Assembly: GCA_014192545.1 (NCBI GenBank)
Contig: BJHL01000001.1
Location: 544,380 to 608,379, forward strand
Source: Phycisphaerae bacterium
Lineage (GTDB): Bacteria > Planctomycetota > Phycisphaerae > Phycisphaerales > UBA1924
DNA: 64,000 bases
Reading direction: 5' to 3'
The notes under the pieces are model-generated. The model made no database searches. It had not been told where the DNA came from and was given only the letters and a program-made list of their open reading frames with translations. Positions 1 to 9,332 of this stretch are shown here, one piece after another (the stretch's first letter is position 1; each line of letters begins with the position of its first letter). A program made the position numbers and the translations under genes.

Positions 1-306
1 CCCCAGCCCCTTCACCAAATCGCCATACGCATCCCGCACTTCCACATGCAGCACCAAACTCGTCTCGCCGCGCTCGCCCGCCGCCGGCGCATCAATATGC
101 GTCAGCGGATGCACCCGCATGGCCACCGGCCCAAACGGCCCCTCACATGCCCCACTACTCGCATCACCACTTGACCCGCCACCAGTCGCCGCGCCCGGCA
201 CCTGCCCGCGCTGCACCACCACAGGCCGATCCACCGCGCAGCCAGCAAGCATCCCAGCAGTCGCCAGAAAGATCACCCCCCACAACGCGCAAATTCGATT
301 CACCAT
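1..306 (-). CDS. Lipoprotein, 3' end outside window
   Basis: The minus-strand frame opening with ATG at 306 is open to the window edge (102 codons seen). It starts MVNRICALWGVIFLATAGML and reaches a clear lipobox (LAGC, Cys near residue 23), so the product should be lipidated and sent to the envelope. A low-complexity Gly/Ser linker follows, then a segment reading MRVHPLTHIDAPAAGERGET and a beta-rich part (LVLHVEVRDAYGDL). A GGGG stretch just upstream can serve as ribosome binding site. I do not recognise the family; the job is unknown. It is divergent from the FIST gene. Confidence 0.7.
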   Translation of the reverse strand, partial: MVNRICALWGVIFLATAGMLAGCAVDRPVVVQRGQVPGAATGGGSSGDASSGACEGPFGPVAMRVHPLTHIDAPAAGERGETSLVLHVEVRDAYGDLVKGLG

Positions 307-407
307 TCCCCAGTCTAATCCACCAGAAGTACCCAAATAACTTGGCCCGCCTCAACACCCGGGCTTTTCCTGTCGATGCGAATTCCAATCTTTTTCCGGA
401 GTTCGCC

Positions 408-1559
408 ATGCCCACTACCACCACCGCCCCCATCACCCTCCAATTCTGCGCCTCCACCGGCTGGTCCGCACCCTTCCCGACTCTCGACAGCCCACGCACT
501 CTCGTCCTCGTCTTCGGCGGCCAACCTCTCACCACCAACAGCAAAGCGCTGCACGACCTTCACGCCGCTTTCCCCACATCACATCTCGTGGGCTGCTCAA
601 CCTCCGGCGAAATCTTCGGCACAAACGTGAACGATGACACGCTCAGCGTCGCCGTCATGAAGTTTGAACATTCAGACCTCGCCACCGCCTACACCCCCGT
701 GCGCACCGCTGCCGACAGCTTCAATGCTGGTGCCGCCCTCGCCCACCAACTCGCTCGCCCGCGCCTCCGCGCCGTCTTCGTTCTCTCCGACGGCCTAAGC
801 GTCAACGGCACCGATCTCGCCAAAGGCCTGAGCACCAACCTGCCCGCAGATGTCGTCGTGACCGGCGGCCTCGCAGGCGATGCCATCGCATTCAAATCGA
901 CCGCCATCCTTCACAACGGCATCCCAACGTCCAACATGATCTGCGCCGTCGGCATCTACGGCGATCGCGTGCAAATCTCGCACGGCTCCAAAGGCGGCTG
1001 GACGCCCTTTGGCCCCGAACGTGCCATCACCAAAAGTTCCGGCAACGTCCTGCTCGAACTCGACAGCAAACCCGCCCTCGATCTCTACAAGAAGTATCTG
1101 GGCGATCGTGCTGCCGAACTTCCCGCAAGTGGCTTGCTCTTCCCACTCGCCATCCGCGAAACGCGCGGCAACACGCGTTCACTCGTGCGCACCATCCTCG
1201 CCGTCGATGAAACGTCGCACTCCATGACCTTCGCAGGCGACATTCCCCAAGGCTGGACCGCCCAGCTCATGCGGGCCAACTTCGACTGGATCATCAGCGC
1301 CGCCGGCGAATCAGCAACTTCCGCCGTGACACCCACAGACTCCGCGAACATGCTCACCATCGCCGTGAGCTGCGTCGGTCGTCGCATCGTGCTGGGCGAG
1401 CGAACCGCCGACGAACTTGATGCGGTCGCAAACTCGCTGCCACAAGGCTCGCCGCTCATCGGCTTCTATTCCTACGGCGAACTGGCACCACAATCTCGTG
1501 GAGCCTGCTGCGATCTGCACAACCAAACTATGACCATCACCACCATCCGCGAATACTGA
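408..1559 (+). CDS. FIST domain sensor protein
   Basis: This 383-residue protein has FIST N followed by FIST C. The N part has the typical [15 protein letters not shown] and LSDGL motifs in the first 150 residues; the C part ends with the characteristic [10 protein letters not shown] near residue 360. FIST domains are predicted small-ligand (probably amino-acid-like) sensors and are often fused or linked to signalling enzymes. The start is placed at ATG 408 because GGAG lies just upstream and the family begins here; the longer open frame back to 147 is low-complexity. It is followed after 10 bases by a hybrid histidine kinase, so the two very likely form a sensor-kinase pair. The ligand is unknown. 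Confidence 0.9.
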   Translation: MPTTTTAPITLQFCASTGWSAPFPTLDSPRTLVLVFGGQPLTTNSKALHDLHAAFPTSHLVGCSTSGEIFGTNVNDDTLSVAVMKFEHSDLATAYTPVRTAADSFNAGAALAHQLARPRLRAVFVLSDGLSVNGTDLAKGLSTNLPADVVVTGGLAGDAIAFKSTAILHNGIPTSNMICAVGIYGDRVQISHGSKGGWTPFGPERAITKSSGNVLLELDSKPALDLYKKYLGDRAAELPASGLLFPLAIRETRGNTRSLVRTILAVDETSHSMTFAGDIPQGWTAQLMRANFDWIISAAGESATSAVTPTDSANMLTIAVSCVGRRIVLGERTADELDAVANSLPQGSPLIGFYSYGELAPQSRGACCDLHNQTMTITTIREY

Positions 1560-1569
1560 ACCAGCCTCC

Positions 1570-3054
1570 ATGCACCCACTGCTCGCCCGCCATCTCGCGA
1601 AGCTCAAGCTCTCCCCCGCCGCGCCGCCCACGTCGCCTGAGGATTGGGGCAAGCTGCTTGCCGCGCTGAGCGCAAGCTTCACGCAGACCGACGCCGATCG
1701 TCAATTGCAAGAAAGCACGATGGCAATCGCGTCCGACGAAATGGCCGAACTGCACGCCACGCTCGCCGCGAAAAACGACAACCTCGAAGCCCAGGTGTTC
1801 GACCGCACCGCAGAACTCACCGCCGCACTGCTCGAATCAGAATCAATGAACGCCAGCCTCCGCGCCGCACGCGAAGCCGCTGAAACTGCCAACAAAGTCA
1901 AAACCGAATTCCTCGCCAACATGAGCCACGAAATCCGCACGCCGCTCACCGCGATACTTGGCTTTACTGACTTGCTCGCCGATGAAATCGACGTCGTACA
2001 CACCCGCACCGAGCGCATCGACACCATCCGCCGCGCCGGCAAACACCTGCTCACGATCATCAACGACATCCTGGACCTGAGCAAAATCGAAGCCGGTCGT
2101 ATGTCAGTTGAAAACGTACCCACGCCGCTCATCAAGATCGTGCACGAAGTCATCAGCCTGATTCGCCCGCGTGCCGCAGGCAAGGGCGTCACGCTCGCCG
2201 CGCATTTGCTCACGCCCGTTCCCGAATCCATCATCGCTGACCCAACACGCCTGCGGCAACTCCTGATGAACATCATCGGCAACGCCGCCAAGTTCACCGA
2301 GCACGGCAGCGTCACCATCAACATCTCCGCAAGCAACAATCGCCTGCTCATCGATGTCGAAGACACCGGCCCAGGCATGACGCCCCAGCAGCAAACCCGC
2401 CTCTTCGCCGCCTTCTCGCAAGCCGACACCAGCATGACCCGCACTTACGGCGGCACCGGCCTTGGCCTCATCATCAGCCGCCGCTTCGCGCAGCTCATGC
2501 AAGGCGACGTCACCCTCACGCACTCAACACCCGGCGAAGGCTCCTGCTTCCGCATCGACTTGCCATTGCTCGCCGCACCGGGAGCCGAGTTTGCAACATC
2601 GTTCCAAGTCGTCGCAGAAGCGACCAAAGCTCCGACCGTTGCGCAAACTGCCAAACTCGCCGCTCGACTGCTACTAGCCGAAGACGGCTCCGACAACCAG
2701 CGCCTGATCTGCTTCCACCTGCGAAAAGCAGGCGCAACCGTCGATGTCGCCGACAACGGCGCAGTCGCTCTACAAATGATCGACGCCGCCAACGCGCGAG
2801 GCGAGCCGTACGACGTGCTCTTCACCGACATGCAAATGCCCGAGATGGACGGCTACACGCTCGCTCGCACACTGCGCGAGCGCAACAGCCCCATGCCCAT
2901 TGTCGCCTTGACCGCCCACGCCATGCACGAAGACCAGACCCGCTGCCTGAACGCCGGCTGCGACGATTACGCCACCAAGCCCATCGACCGCGCACTGCTG
3001 CTGGAAACCTGCGTCAAGTGGATCCAAGTCGTCCGTCAGCGCAAAGCCGCCTAA
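1570..3054 (+). CDS. Hybrid sensor histidine kinase with receiver domain
   Basis: This 494-residue soluble kinase has an N-terminal helical/coiled-coil part (to about residue 110), a HisKA domain with phosphoacceptor His near 120 ([10 protein letters not shown]), a HATPase with DTGPGM and GGTGLGL boxes, and a C-terminal receiver (phosphoacceptor Asp about 420 in [11 protein letters not shown], Lys in YATKPID). There is no membrane segment or own sensor domain, which fits input from the FIST protein encoded 10 bases upstream. The output is not obvious: no separate response regulator or Hpt gene is adjacent, so the receiver may pass phosphate to a distant partner. The gene converges with the phage-like module. 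Confidence 0.95.
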   Translation: MHPLLARHLAKLKLSPAAPPTSPEDWGKLLAALSASFTQTDADRQLQESTMAIASDEMAELHATLAAKNDNLEAQVFDRTAELTAALLESESMNASLRAAREAAETANKVKTEFLANMSHEIRTPLTAILGFTDLLADEIDVVHTRTERIDTIRRAGKHLLTIINDILDLSKIEAGRMSVENVPTPLIKIVHEVISLIRPRAAGKGVTLAAHLLTPVPESIIADPTRLRQLLMNIIGNAAKFTEHGSVTINISASNNRLLIDVEDTGPGMTPQQQTRLFAAFSQADTSMTRTYGGTGLGLIISRRFAQLMQGDVTLTHSTPGEGSCFRIDLPLLAAPGAEFATSFQVVAEATKAPTVAQTAKLAARLLLAEDGSDNQRLICFHLRKAGATVDVADNGAVALQMIDAANARGEPYDVLFTDMQMPEMDGYTLARTLRERNSPMPIVALTAHAMHEDQTRCLNAGCDDYATKPIDRALLLETCVKWIQVVRQRKAA

Positions 3055-3347
3055 CCCGCGCGCCGCTCACTCTCCCCACGAACCCGCACGCGCTCGACAC
3101 CCATCGCCACCATCGTGTCGCGCAAGCCGCGCTGCGCTTCTGCAATCTGCTCCAGCACGCGCGTGTTCTCGCGAACCGCACCGAGCACGGCCTCCAGGCT
3201 CGTCTTCTCGTGAACAATGCGCTCGTGCGCTTCGCGCAGATGCTTCACGCCCGTCGCCGCTTCGCGCCGCTCGGTCAGCCACATCCAACCAATCAACCCC
3301 GCCGTGCCAAACTGCACGAGCGATCCCGCCGTATCAACGTCAAGCAT
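3051..3347 (-). CDS. Small membrane-anchored coiled-coil protein of phage-like module
   Basis: This protein of about 98 residues has one N-terminal hydrophobic segment ([16 protein letters not shown]) followed by a long heptad-rich helix (about residues 25-90). I take ATG 3347 rather than the longer frame to 3374, because a perfect AGGAGG lies six bases upstream. It is the last gene of the minus-strand capsid module and overlaps the 3' end of the histidine kinase by four bases. The topology resembles small phage holin or XhlA-type proteins, but no sequence motif proves this. Confidence 0.6.
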   Translation of the reverse strand: MLDVDTAGSLVQFGTAGLIGWMWLTERREAATGVKHLREAHERIVHEKTSLEAVLGAVRENTRVLEQIAEAQRGLRDTMVAMGVERVRVRGESERRAG

Positions 3348-3370
3348 GCTGCACCTCCTGTTCATTGAGC

Positions 3371-3745
3371 TCAACTTCCCAGCTTGCGAAACTGCGCCTC
3401 ATACCGCATCGAGAACTTGCGCCCAAGGTCCCGCCGCCCCGCTTCGCGATAGCCAATCAGCGCCATGCCCGTCCAGCTTCGCCCCGCCGTGTCAATCAAC
3501 GTTCCCAGCCCAGGCGTACCACTGATCTGCGAACGAATCGCATTGCGCAGCGTCCAAAGCGAACTCTCGCTTTCTGCCACCAGTCGTCCGCGAATGAAAA
3601 TGTCCAGATCAAGCACGCCTTGCGACGTCGATCCGCCGCCAGTCCCGCCATTGAAGAAGTTCAACGTCATCAGGTAGCCCTGCCGCCCAAACGCCGTGCG
3701 ATGCGGCCCGGATCCAAACAAATCTTGTGCCTTGAATGAGCTCAC
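3371..3745 (-). CDS. Phage tail-like structural protein
   Basis: This 124-residue soluble protein starts at GTG 3745 with a purine-rich GGGGCAGG just upstream. The sequence is beta-rich and Gly-rich in the first half (LNFFNGGTGGGSTSQGVLDL) and basic at the end. Position (downstream of portal, capsid and two connector-sized genes) and size fit a small tail or baseplate-adaptor protein, but I cannot name the family. It is part of the 3-8.4 kb module and is spaced 41 bases from the next gene upstream. Confidence 0.5.
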   Translation of the reverse strand: MSSFKAQDLFGSGPHRTAFGRQGYLMTLNFFNGGTGGGSTSQGVLDLDIFIRGRLVAESESSLWTLRNAIRSQISGTPGLGTLIDTAGRSWTGMALIGYREAGRRDLGRKFSMRYEAQFRKLGS

Positions 3746-3786
3746 AACCTGCCCCTTTCCTCAGTTTACACCCTACTTCGAGCCGC

Positions 3787-4245
3787 TTACTTCAAGTTGT
3801 TCACATCCGTCAACACCACCGGATCAAGCTGCGTGTTGACCGACGTAGCCACTATCGTGATCGTGCGCGTTGCGCTCATGCCCATGGCACTCAGCGCGCC
3901 GCCAAATCGCGTACCGCCGCCAGCGCGCCCAAGGTCATACGTCACGCCCGTCACGATGCCATTGACCGTGCAGCGTTTGCGCCCGGCATCCGCCGCAGTG
4001 GGCGCCGTCGTGAACGAAAGCAATCCTTCCGAGCCCAGCGCCGGCGCACTCAGATCGCCACGCGTGATGTTCTGCACAACCCGCACCGTCACCATGCGCT
4101 CAGGCACATCCGCAAATCGCACGAACGGCCCCGTGTCATCCCACTCTCGCACCACCCGCGAGGCCGCACGATCCACCACGACCGCAGACACATCAACCCA
4201 CGTCTGCGATGCAAACGTCACTTCCTTCGGCTGCAAAAACAGCAT
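3787..4245 (-). CDS. Phage tail-tube-like protein (putative)
   Basis: This 152-residue protein is rich in beta-strand and small residues, with segments such as SFTTAPTAADAGRKRCTVNG and FGGALSAMGMSATRTITIVA. This pattern, its length and its position after the capsid and a connector-like gene resemble small tail-tube or neck proteins. This is inference from context; no diagnostic motif is visible. The start at 4245 (MLFLQPKEV) is preceded by GGTGAAAT, a modest ribosome binding site. Confidence 0.5.
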   Translation of the reverse strand: MLFLQPKEVTFASQTWVDVSAVVVDRAASRVVREWDDTGPFVRFADVPERMVTVRVVQNITRGDLSAPALGSEGLLSFTTAPTAADAGRKRCTVNGIVTGVTYDLGRAGGGTRFGGALSAMGMSATRTITIVATSVNTQLDPVVLTDVNNLK

Positions 4246-4269
4246 ATTTCACCTCATTTTCCAACGCGC

Positions 4270-4932
4270 TCATCGCACCAACTGCCCAACGTTGAACCGC
4301 CGAATCACATCCGCTGCCCCATCACCATCCGTATCAATGCGTGCCGCCACACGCTGACGTTCATCCTGAAACGCCCTCCGCCACTGCGATGCTTTCGCCA
4401 ACATCTGCGGAGCCGCGCTCGACAAGCCCGCCGCTGCCGAATACACCAGTTGCAGCGCGCCATACACCTCAAGCCGCACAAGCTCATCCGGGTTCTTGAC
4501 GCACGACTCCGGCAGCCGCGTCACATCGTCGACAGTCTCACGCCGCAGCCCCAGCATTTCCAGCAGTTGCCCATGCACCCACTCCACCTGCGGCGTGAAC
4601 GTCGCAATCACAAACGGCAGTGGCGGCGAAATCTGTTCCGGCGCAACCAGTTCCGGCCCGGATGCCAAGTCGCGAATCCGCGAAATACGCATCATGTTCG
4701 CGCCATCCACACCCGTGATTTCATATGTTGCTCCCAGCGACCCAGACACATGCACCACGTTGCCAGGGGAGACGGGGCCCTCAATAAAGTCAGGCGAGGG
4801 AACACCCGACGCCTCCAGCGTGGTGCCGTAAACAACACAGTCGCCGCGCGTAATGACCTGCCCCATCCAAATCAGATCACGAAACACCGTCGGTTCAATC
4901 ACTGCAATATCACGATCTTTCGCAAACGCCAT
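4270..4932 (-). CDS. Phage head-tail connector-like protein (putative)
   Basis: This 220-residue protein has a beta-rich N-terminal half (to about residue 110) that looks like a small barrel with repeated GxVxxxS turns, and a helical C-terminal half. Near the C terminus is DTDGDGAADV, which matches an EF-hand-like calcium loop. It sits directly downstream of the major capsid protein gene, where adaptor or head-completion proteins are usual. GGAGCAAGCC precedes the start. I infer a connector or capsid-decorating role; the family is not recognised. Confidence 0.5.
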   Translation of the reverse strand: MAFAKDRDIAVIEPTVFRDLIWMGQVITRGDCVVYGTTLEASGVPSPDFIEGPVSPGNVVHVSGSLGATYEITGVDGANMMRISRIRDLASGPELVAPEQISPPLPFVIATFTPQVEWVHGQLLEMLGLRRETVDDVTRLPESCVKNPDELVRLEVYGALQLVYSAAAGLSSAAPQMLAKASQWRRAFQDERQRVAARIDTDGDGAADVIRRFNVGQLVR

Positions 4933-5022
4933 GGCTTGCTCCTTTCAGTTCAATCAGTCCAATGCGGGGCCCGCAGCGTTCCCGCCGCGCCCCCACACCC
5001 GCACCCCACCCACTCACATCAC

Positions 5023-6195
5023 TTACGTGCTCGTCAAACCGCGAATCAGCGCGTGCGCATTCTCATTGCGAAACTCGAGCGTGTACTCACCCAGCACCTG
5101 CCCCGCCATCGCGTCGCCGGTCTGCGCCAGCGGCTTGAACTGAAAGCTGCGGCCCGAAAGCGGCAGCACTTCCACGCGCGAACTGTCAAGCAGCAGCACG
5201 GTGTCACTAGGCATCCAGCGCGTCAGAATGACCTTGCACACGCCGTAGTCGCTCTCATAGATGCTCACGATGTCGCTGAGCTTCCGCGAGTCACCCATGT
5301 AGTTGCGCGATGAAGTCGGAATGAACTGATTGATGCGCCGCTTCTGCGCGCTATTCACCACAATCGTGTCGATCCGGCCACTGCTCTGCTCCCACGCCAT
5401 GCGCATCGCCGTGTTGATCAGATTCTCGTTCAAGTCTGTGCCGGCACCGCCGCCCGCCGGAAAGTTGCCCACGCCCGGCACAAACTGGTTCGTACCGATC
5501 TGCCGAATAAGCCCGTTCATCGAGCGCCGCGTGCTGGCGTTGCCAATCTGCGCCGCCGACGGAGCCGTGCCGTTGATGACGCAGTTCTCCAGGTCACGCA
5601 GCAACTCACGCAGTCGCTCCTGCTTCTGGTAATCAAGCTCGTCTGCAATGCCGTGCTGCCGCACCGCCTGCATTGTGCCCGTCACTTCCACAGTCGAAGC
5701 GAAAATCTGCGTGTAGTTGGCCTTGCGCACGCGATTCGTAAATCGCGCAGGTGCCGCATCCGCACCTTCCAGCGACGCGTTGCCCAGAATCGTCACTCGC
5801 AGCGTGTTGGTCAGCGTCGAAGCGGTCGTGCCGCCGTACCCACGCACCGCCGTCAACACGTTGCCCGCCACGCTGGTCACCTGCATCACTTCCGACGCAT
5901 TGCCAGGTCGCACGAGGTCACCAGCTTGAAAGCGCACGCCGTTGGTCACCGTAATCGCCGTCGCAGTCGTCGCTGAAGGCGTAAAGGTGGTCTGATTGAT
6001 CACGTCGGTGTTGGGCATCAGCGTGTCCTCAACCCACTCGTGCACTGTGCTGAATGCCGGCCGCTTGCCGTCGCCCAAGTGCGCCAAGAGCGGCGTCTCG
6101 AACGGGCTCACCAGCCCGATGATGTCACTGACATCTTCCGCAATCTCCGGAAGATCCACGCCCGCGCCGTACGTTGCCTTGCCACTAAAACTCAT
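5023..6195 (-). CDS. Major capsid protein, SU10-like (DUF5309 type)
   Basis: This 390-residue protein begins MSFSGKATYGAGVDLPEIAE and carries the features of SU10-type HK97-fold capsid proteins: an N-terminal SPFETPLLAHLGDG region, the VHEWVEDTL segment, the FTNRVRKANYTQIFASTVEV strand region, a spine helix (ELDYQKQERLRELLRDLENC), and a C-terminal LGEYTLEFRNENAHALI. In the family this protein builds the icosahedral head around a portal and scaffold. The neighbours are consistent: a scaffold-like gene and a portal gene lie just upstream. A purine-rich AGGAAAGGGG precedes ATG 6195. Confidence 0.85.
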   Translation of the reverse strand: MSFSGKATYGAGVDLPEIAEDVSDIIGLVSPFETPLLAHLGDGKRPAFSTVHEWVEDTLMPNTDVINQTTFTPSATTATAITVTNGVRFQAGDLVRPGNASEVMQVTSVAGNVLTAVRGYGGTTASTLTNTLRVTILGNASLEGADAAPARFTNRVRKANYTQIFASTVEVTGTMQAVRQHGIADELDYQKQERLRELLRDLENCVINGTAPSAAQIGNASTRRSMNGLIRQIGTNQFVPGVGNFPAGGGAGTDLNENLINTAMRMAWEQSSGRIDTIVVNSAQKRRINQFIPTSSRNYMGDSRKLSDIVSIYESDYGVCKVILTRWMPSDTVLLLDSSRVEVLPLSGRSFQFKPLAQTGDAMAGQVLGEYTLEFRNENAHALIRGLTST

Positions 6196-6306
6196 ATCAA
6201 GCCCCTTTCCTTTCTTTCAACTTGCGTCGAGTCTGCAAACAACTCCGGTCGCTTCATCGCTCGACGCCCGCGTGCTCTTCGCACGACAATCCCGCTGCCT
6301 ATTCAC

Positions 6307-6738
6307 TCACGACCCGCGCCGCAGCTTCAAGTACCGCAGCAGCGCACGCCGATCTCCCGAATCCCTTGCCTCTTCCGCCGCCTGTGCCGCTGCCTGCACA
6401 CCCGCTCGCGTGCTTCTCGCCGCGCCCGTTGCCCCACTGGGCGGCGGGCCACCCGCTCGCCCACCCGCGCCAAACAACACCGCCTTGGTCTTCTTGATTT
6501 CCGCCACCAAACCCCGCAAATCAACATCCTTGCCCACGCTCTTGGCTTCTCGCACGCGCTCTCGCACCAGCGCGCCCGCCGCATCGGCTTCGGTCGCGCC
6601 CGCGCGCCTCAGTTCGGCCTCAATCTGCCGCGTCAATCGCTCGTTCTCCAGCTCGGCCTTGGTCGCCGCCAACTCCTGTTCCAACTCCTGCGCCCGATTC
6701 GCGCCAGCATCACCCGCGTCATTCACATTCGATTGCAT
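6307..6738 (-). CDS. Phage scaffold-like coiled-coil protein
   Basis: This 143-residue, highly charged protein has a long Glu/Arg-rich coiled coil (about residues 15-50), an Ala/Gly-rich middle, and a basic C terminus ending RRALLRYLKLRRGS. Short, helical, charged proteins between portal and capsid genes are typically assembly scaffolds, whose basic C-terminal helix binds the capsid shell. The role is inferred from position and composition, not from family motifs. Confidence 0.6.
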   Translation of the reverse strand: MQSNVNDAGDAGANRAQELEQELAATKAELENERLTRQIEAELRRAGATEADAAGALVRERVREAKSVGKDVDLRGLVAEIKKTKAVLFGAGGRAGGPPPSGATGAARSTRAGVQAAAQAAEEARDSGDRRALLRYLKLRRGS

Positions 6739-6797
6739 GTTGCCTCCCTTGCGCCATCATGGCGCGTTCGTCACTTCACCACTCAGTGCCAACTCGA

Positions 6798-8348
6798 TCA
6801 AGCAATACCCATGTCGCCGCTGCCGTACCCAAGCTCGCCCAACACGCGCTCACTGGGCACACCCAGCCGCAGCTTCGTTTCCGCCGCGCGGATCATCGCG
6901 TCCTGGTCTTCCGGTAGCGGATCAGGCCAATGCAGCGCAACGCCGCGTTCGTTCCCTTCTGTCACCAGCACACCCGCGTTACTTAGCGCGGTCAGTGCAA
7001 GCTCGCACATCTGCTCCATCGCCCGCCCATACGCCACGCGCTTGCGCTGCGTCTTTGCAAGCAGCCCCATCAACGTAATTCGCAGCGCATTCGCGCTCGT
7101 GAGATTCCCGATGCGTCCCTGCACCACCCCACCACTCAAGGGCGGCACACCCGAAATCTTGTCCATCGCCTCACGAATCTCGCGAATGTGCTCATGCTCG
7201 CTCGGACTGTTCGCATCGCCGCCGAACGCCTCGACACTTGCGTTCATGTTGTCGGTGTACCACACCTGCCCCGGCCCCACCGCTACTTTCTCAAATCCTT
7301 CGACACCCTTCGCGAGATACATCTTGAAACTCTGCATCGTCACACGATGCGCCCGGTCGCTCAGTCTCGCGTTCAGCTCATCTTGCAGCGGAATCAGCGG
7401 CTCAACTTCACTCACGCCGGTGTAAGAAAACGGCTGGCTGATATTCTGCACATGCGCCACCGGCAGCTTGCCATCCGTCAACGCGTGCGTGCTCTGCCAC
7501 ACCAGTTCACCATCGTCATACACGTGCCAAGCATCGCTGGTGATGATCTCCAGCAGCTCGCCGCTTTCCCGCTGCGCATGCGCACTTCGCGTTCCCACCA
7601 CCGCTCGCGCAATATCACCCAACCACCCCGCAAACCCGCTCGCTTTGTCGCCAGACGAGCGATCCACACTCGCCCGAATCACATACGCCTTCATCGTGCG
7701 ATAGTCGCGCTCATCCAGCACCGGCGCGCCACGCGTCGGCTCCACCACCTCAACTCGCATCGCAGCAACCGCCCGCAGAATCGCATCAACAACTTCACCC
7801 GCTTCACTGCCGCGCAAGCTCTCGCCCGCCTGCACCAACTGCTTGTCATCCATGCGAAGCACCAGATCAACGTGCCCATACACATGCCCCAGCGTCGCGA
7901 AATCCTGCAACAACGCAATACCCCCGCTGTTCTCCCACAGCCGATCCAGCACACTCTCAATCACCTTGCGCTTCGCTTGATCCTCCGCCGTACTGCGAAT
8001 CAGCACCGGCTTACCAAACACAAAATCCACCATCGCCTGCACGCGCCAACCAATGTCGTTCTCAATCACCACTTCGCGCACCGCTCGCGGCTCAAGCAAC
8101 CCCTCCACCGGACGCGGCCCAAATCGAACAGGCAATCCCGCTTCCTGCGCCTGCCCATACCACCGCCCACTCCCAACCATCTGCCCCGTCCCACCCGCCG
8201 CCGACATCACTCGCATCGGCGCCAGCGGATTGCGGTAATACGCCCACAGCCGATCAAACAGCGGCCGCCAGCGATCCGTCATCGCCATCGCCGTCGTCAG
8301 CACGCCCTCGTCCACCACACCCTCAAACGCGTCCAGTTGATACGCCAC
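6798..8348 (-). CDS. Phage portal protein
   Basis: This 516-residue protein has portal features of the SPP1 gp6/phi29-like superfamily: an N-terminal wing with WRVQAMVDFVFGKPV, a central stretch LPVAHVQNISQPFSYTGVSE followed by the VEPLIPLQDELNARLSDRAH stem region, and a C-terminal helical clip region with MDKISGVPP. It forms the dodecameric vertex through which DNA enters the capsid. The start is GTG 8348, with GGAAGGAG about nine bases upstream. It is the first recognisable gene of the module; the large terminase usually found directly upstream is missing. Confidence 0.85.
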   Translation of the reverse strand: MAYQLDAFEGVVDEGVLTTAMAMTDRWRPLFDRLWAYYRNPLAPMRVMSAAGGTGQMVGSGRWYGQAQEAGLPVRFGPRPVEGLLEPRAVREVVIENDIGWRVQAMVDFVFGKPVLIRSTAEDQAKRKVIESVLDRLWENSGGIALLQDFATLGHVYGHVDLVLRMDDKQLVQAGESLRGSEAGEVVDAILRAVAAMRVEVVEPTRGAPVLDERDYRTMKAYVIRASVDRSSGDKASGFAGWLGDIARAVVGTRSAHAQRESGELLEIITSDAWHVYDDGELVWQSTHALTDGKLPVAHVQNISQPFSYTGVSEVEPLIPLQDELNARLSDRAHRVTMQSFKMYLAKGVEGFEKVAVGPGQVWYTDNMNASVEAFGGDANSPSEHEHIREIREAMDKISGVPPLSGGVVQGRIGNLTSANALRITLMGLLAKTQRKRVAYGRAMEQMCELALTALSNAGVLVTEGNERGVALHWPDPLPEDQDAMIRAAETKLRLGVPSERVLGELGYGSGDMGIA

Positions 8349-8759
8349 GTTCAGCTCCTTCCTTCACTTCGATCACGCAGTCGGTCGGCCCCGCGCTGAT
8401 TGCCGCACAGTTGTGTCGGCCCGCGCAACCTCGCCCACCGCTTCGGCGTCCACCATCGCCGACGAGCCGCGCACCCATCCCACAACGCGGCCCACTGCAC
8501 TTGTTCCTTCGAAGACTCGCAGTCATGCGGTCCCCACACCCAATCCCCCGCTGTACCTGTTGCGCGCGCACACTTTCGCACACGAGGCCAAAAATCCGCA
8601 CGCAAGTGCTTGCCCTACAGGCAACTAAAATTCTGCAAAAATCCCCGTTGCTTCGCCTTTCGCGTGCAATTGCGCGCGCACACAACCGCACATGCGCCCC
8701 GTGTGCGCGCATACGTTGTCACTCGATCTCACTTTCAACCTCCCACCTGGAGAACCCCC
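8349..8759. other. Divergent intergenic region with a bipartite repeat and weak small ORFs
   Basis: This 411-base space separates the phage-like module (minus) from ybaB (plus). An 84-codon minus-strand frame (8351-8605) ends two bases before the portal start, and another frame overlaps it, but neither shows a known domain or the codon pattern of the neighbours; I leave them unannotated. The right half holds the GC-alternating hairpin element described at 8562-8711. No tRNA or terminase remnant was recognised. Confidence 0.4.
8562..8711. repeat. Bipartite repeat element, copy 1 (GCGCGCGCACA arms plus AAATTCTGC box)
   Basis: The segment contains GCGCGCGCACA at 8562, the box AAATTCTGCAAAAATCCCCG at 8628, a second GCGCGCGCACA at 8672 and its inverted form GTGTGCGCGCA at 8701. 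The last two can fold into a hairpin. The same ordered parts recur at 25128-25280. Both copies lie in divergent promoter regions. Function unknown; it may be a regulator binding region, a small RNA, or a mobile palindrome. Confidence 0.6.
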
Positions 8760-9110
8760 ATGCTCGACCAAATGAAAATGCTCGGCGCCCTCGGCAACCT
8801 GATGAAGAACAAAGACAAAATCGCCGGCAACATCAAGAACAAAGTGGGCGCCATCGAAGTCACGGGCGAAGCTGGCAACGGTGCTGTCAAAGCCACCGTC
8901 AGCGGCGAACTCAAAGTCCTCAGCATCGCCATCAGCCCCGCCGCCAAGGGCCGCGATGACCTGGGCCAACTGATCGCCGACGCCGTCAACCACGGCCTCA
9001 ACGCCGCGCAACTGCGCGTGAAGCAAGCGATGGACGATGAATTCAAAGCCGCTGGCCTCCCCAACGGCATCGGCGACATGGGCGGCTTCGGCGGCCTGCT
9101 GGGACGGTAA
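8760..9110 (+). CDS. ybaB: YbaB/EbfC family nucleoid-associated protein
   Basis: This 116-residue protein begins MLDQMKMLGALGNLMKNKDK and has the YbaB core: N-terminal helix, GEAGNGAVKATVSGEL strands, then DLGQLIADAVNHGLNAAQLR and a Gly-rich tail. Members are dimeric DNA-binding proteins of the nucleoid and are often found beside dnaX and recR, which are not present here. ATG 8760 is chosen because CCTGGAGAA lies immediately upstream; the longer open frame is low-complexity. Confidence 0.9.
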   Translation: MLDQMKMLGALGNLMKNKDKIAGNIKNKVGAIEVTGEAGNGAVKATVSGELKVLSIAISPAAKGRDDLGQLIADAVNHGLNAAQLRVKQAMDDEFKAAGLPNGIGDMGGFGGLLGR

Positions 9111-9332
9111 AGACAGTTTCACCGCAAAGACGCAAAGATCGCAAAGAAAGACAGAATGCAGTGTGATTGCCAAGATCACAACGCACGCACAAACAAGCCA
9201 GAGCGCAACAGAAACAACCTCCACGTCACTCCACACCCCACTCCCTCTCTGTGCCCTCCGTGCCCTCTGTGTTGAACCTGTCTTCTTGCCTTCCTCCGCT
9301 CCCTTCGCGGTGAACACGCCTTCCCTTGAATC
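9111..9332. repeat. Degenerate dispersed repeat of the ACCGCAAAGACGCAAAG / CTCTGTG type
   Basis: Between ybaB and the Nudix-like gene are fragments reading TTCACCGCAAAGACGCAAAG (9118) and a C/T-rich partner with CTCTCTGTGCCCTCCGTGCC (9245), then CCCTTCGCGGTGAA near 9300. The two halves are roughly inverted with respect to each other. A similar stretch, CTCTGTGCCTCTGCGCCTCT, occurs at 53589. I see no gene in this interval. Confidence 0.5.

Noticed and set aside
3736..5313. Plus-strand open frame of 525 codons across the phage-like module
   Set aside because: Arg/His-rich antisense translation; the minus-strand genes have ribosome binding sites and recognisable products.
8351..8605. Small ORF upstream of portal as a terminase small subunit
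   Set aside because: No helix-turn-helix or known motif, a competing overlapping frame, and composition typical of chance frames in GC-rich DNA.
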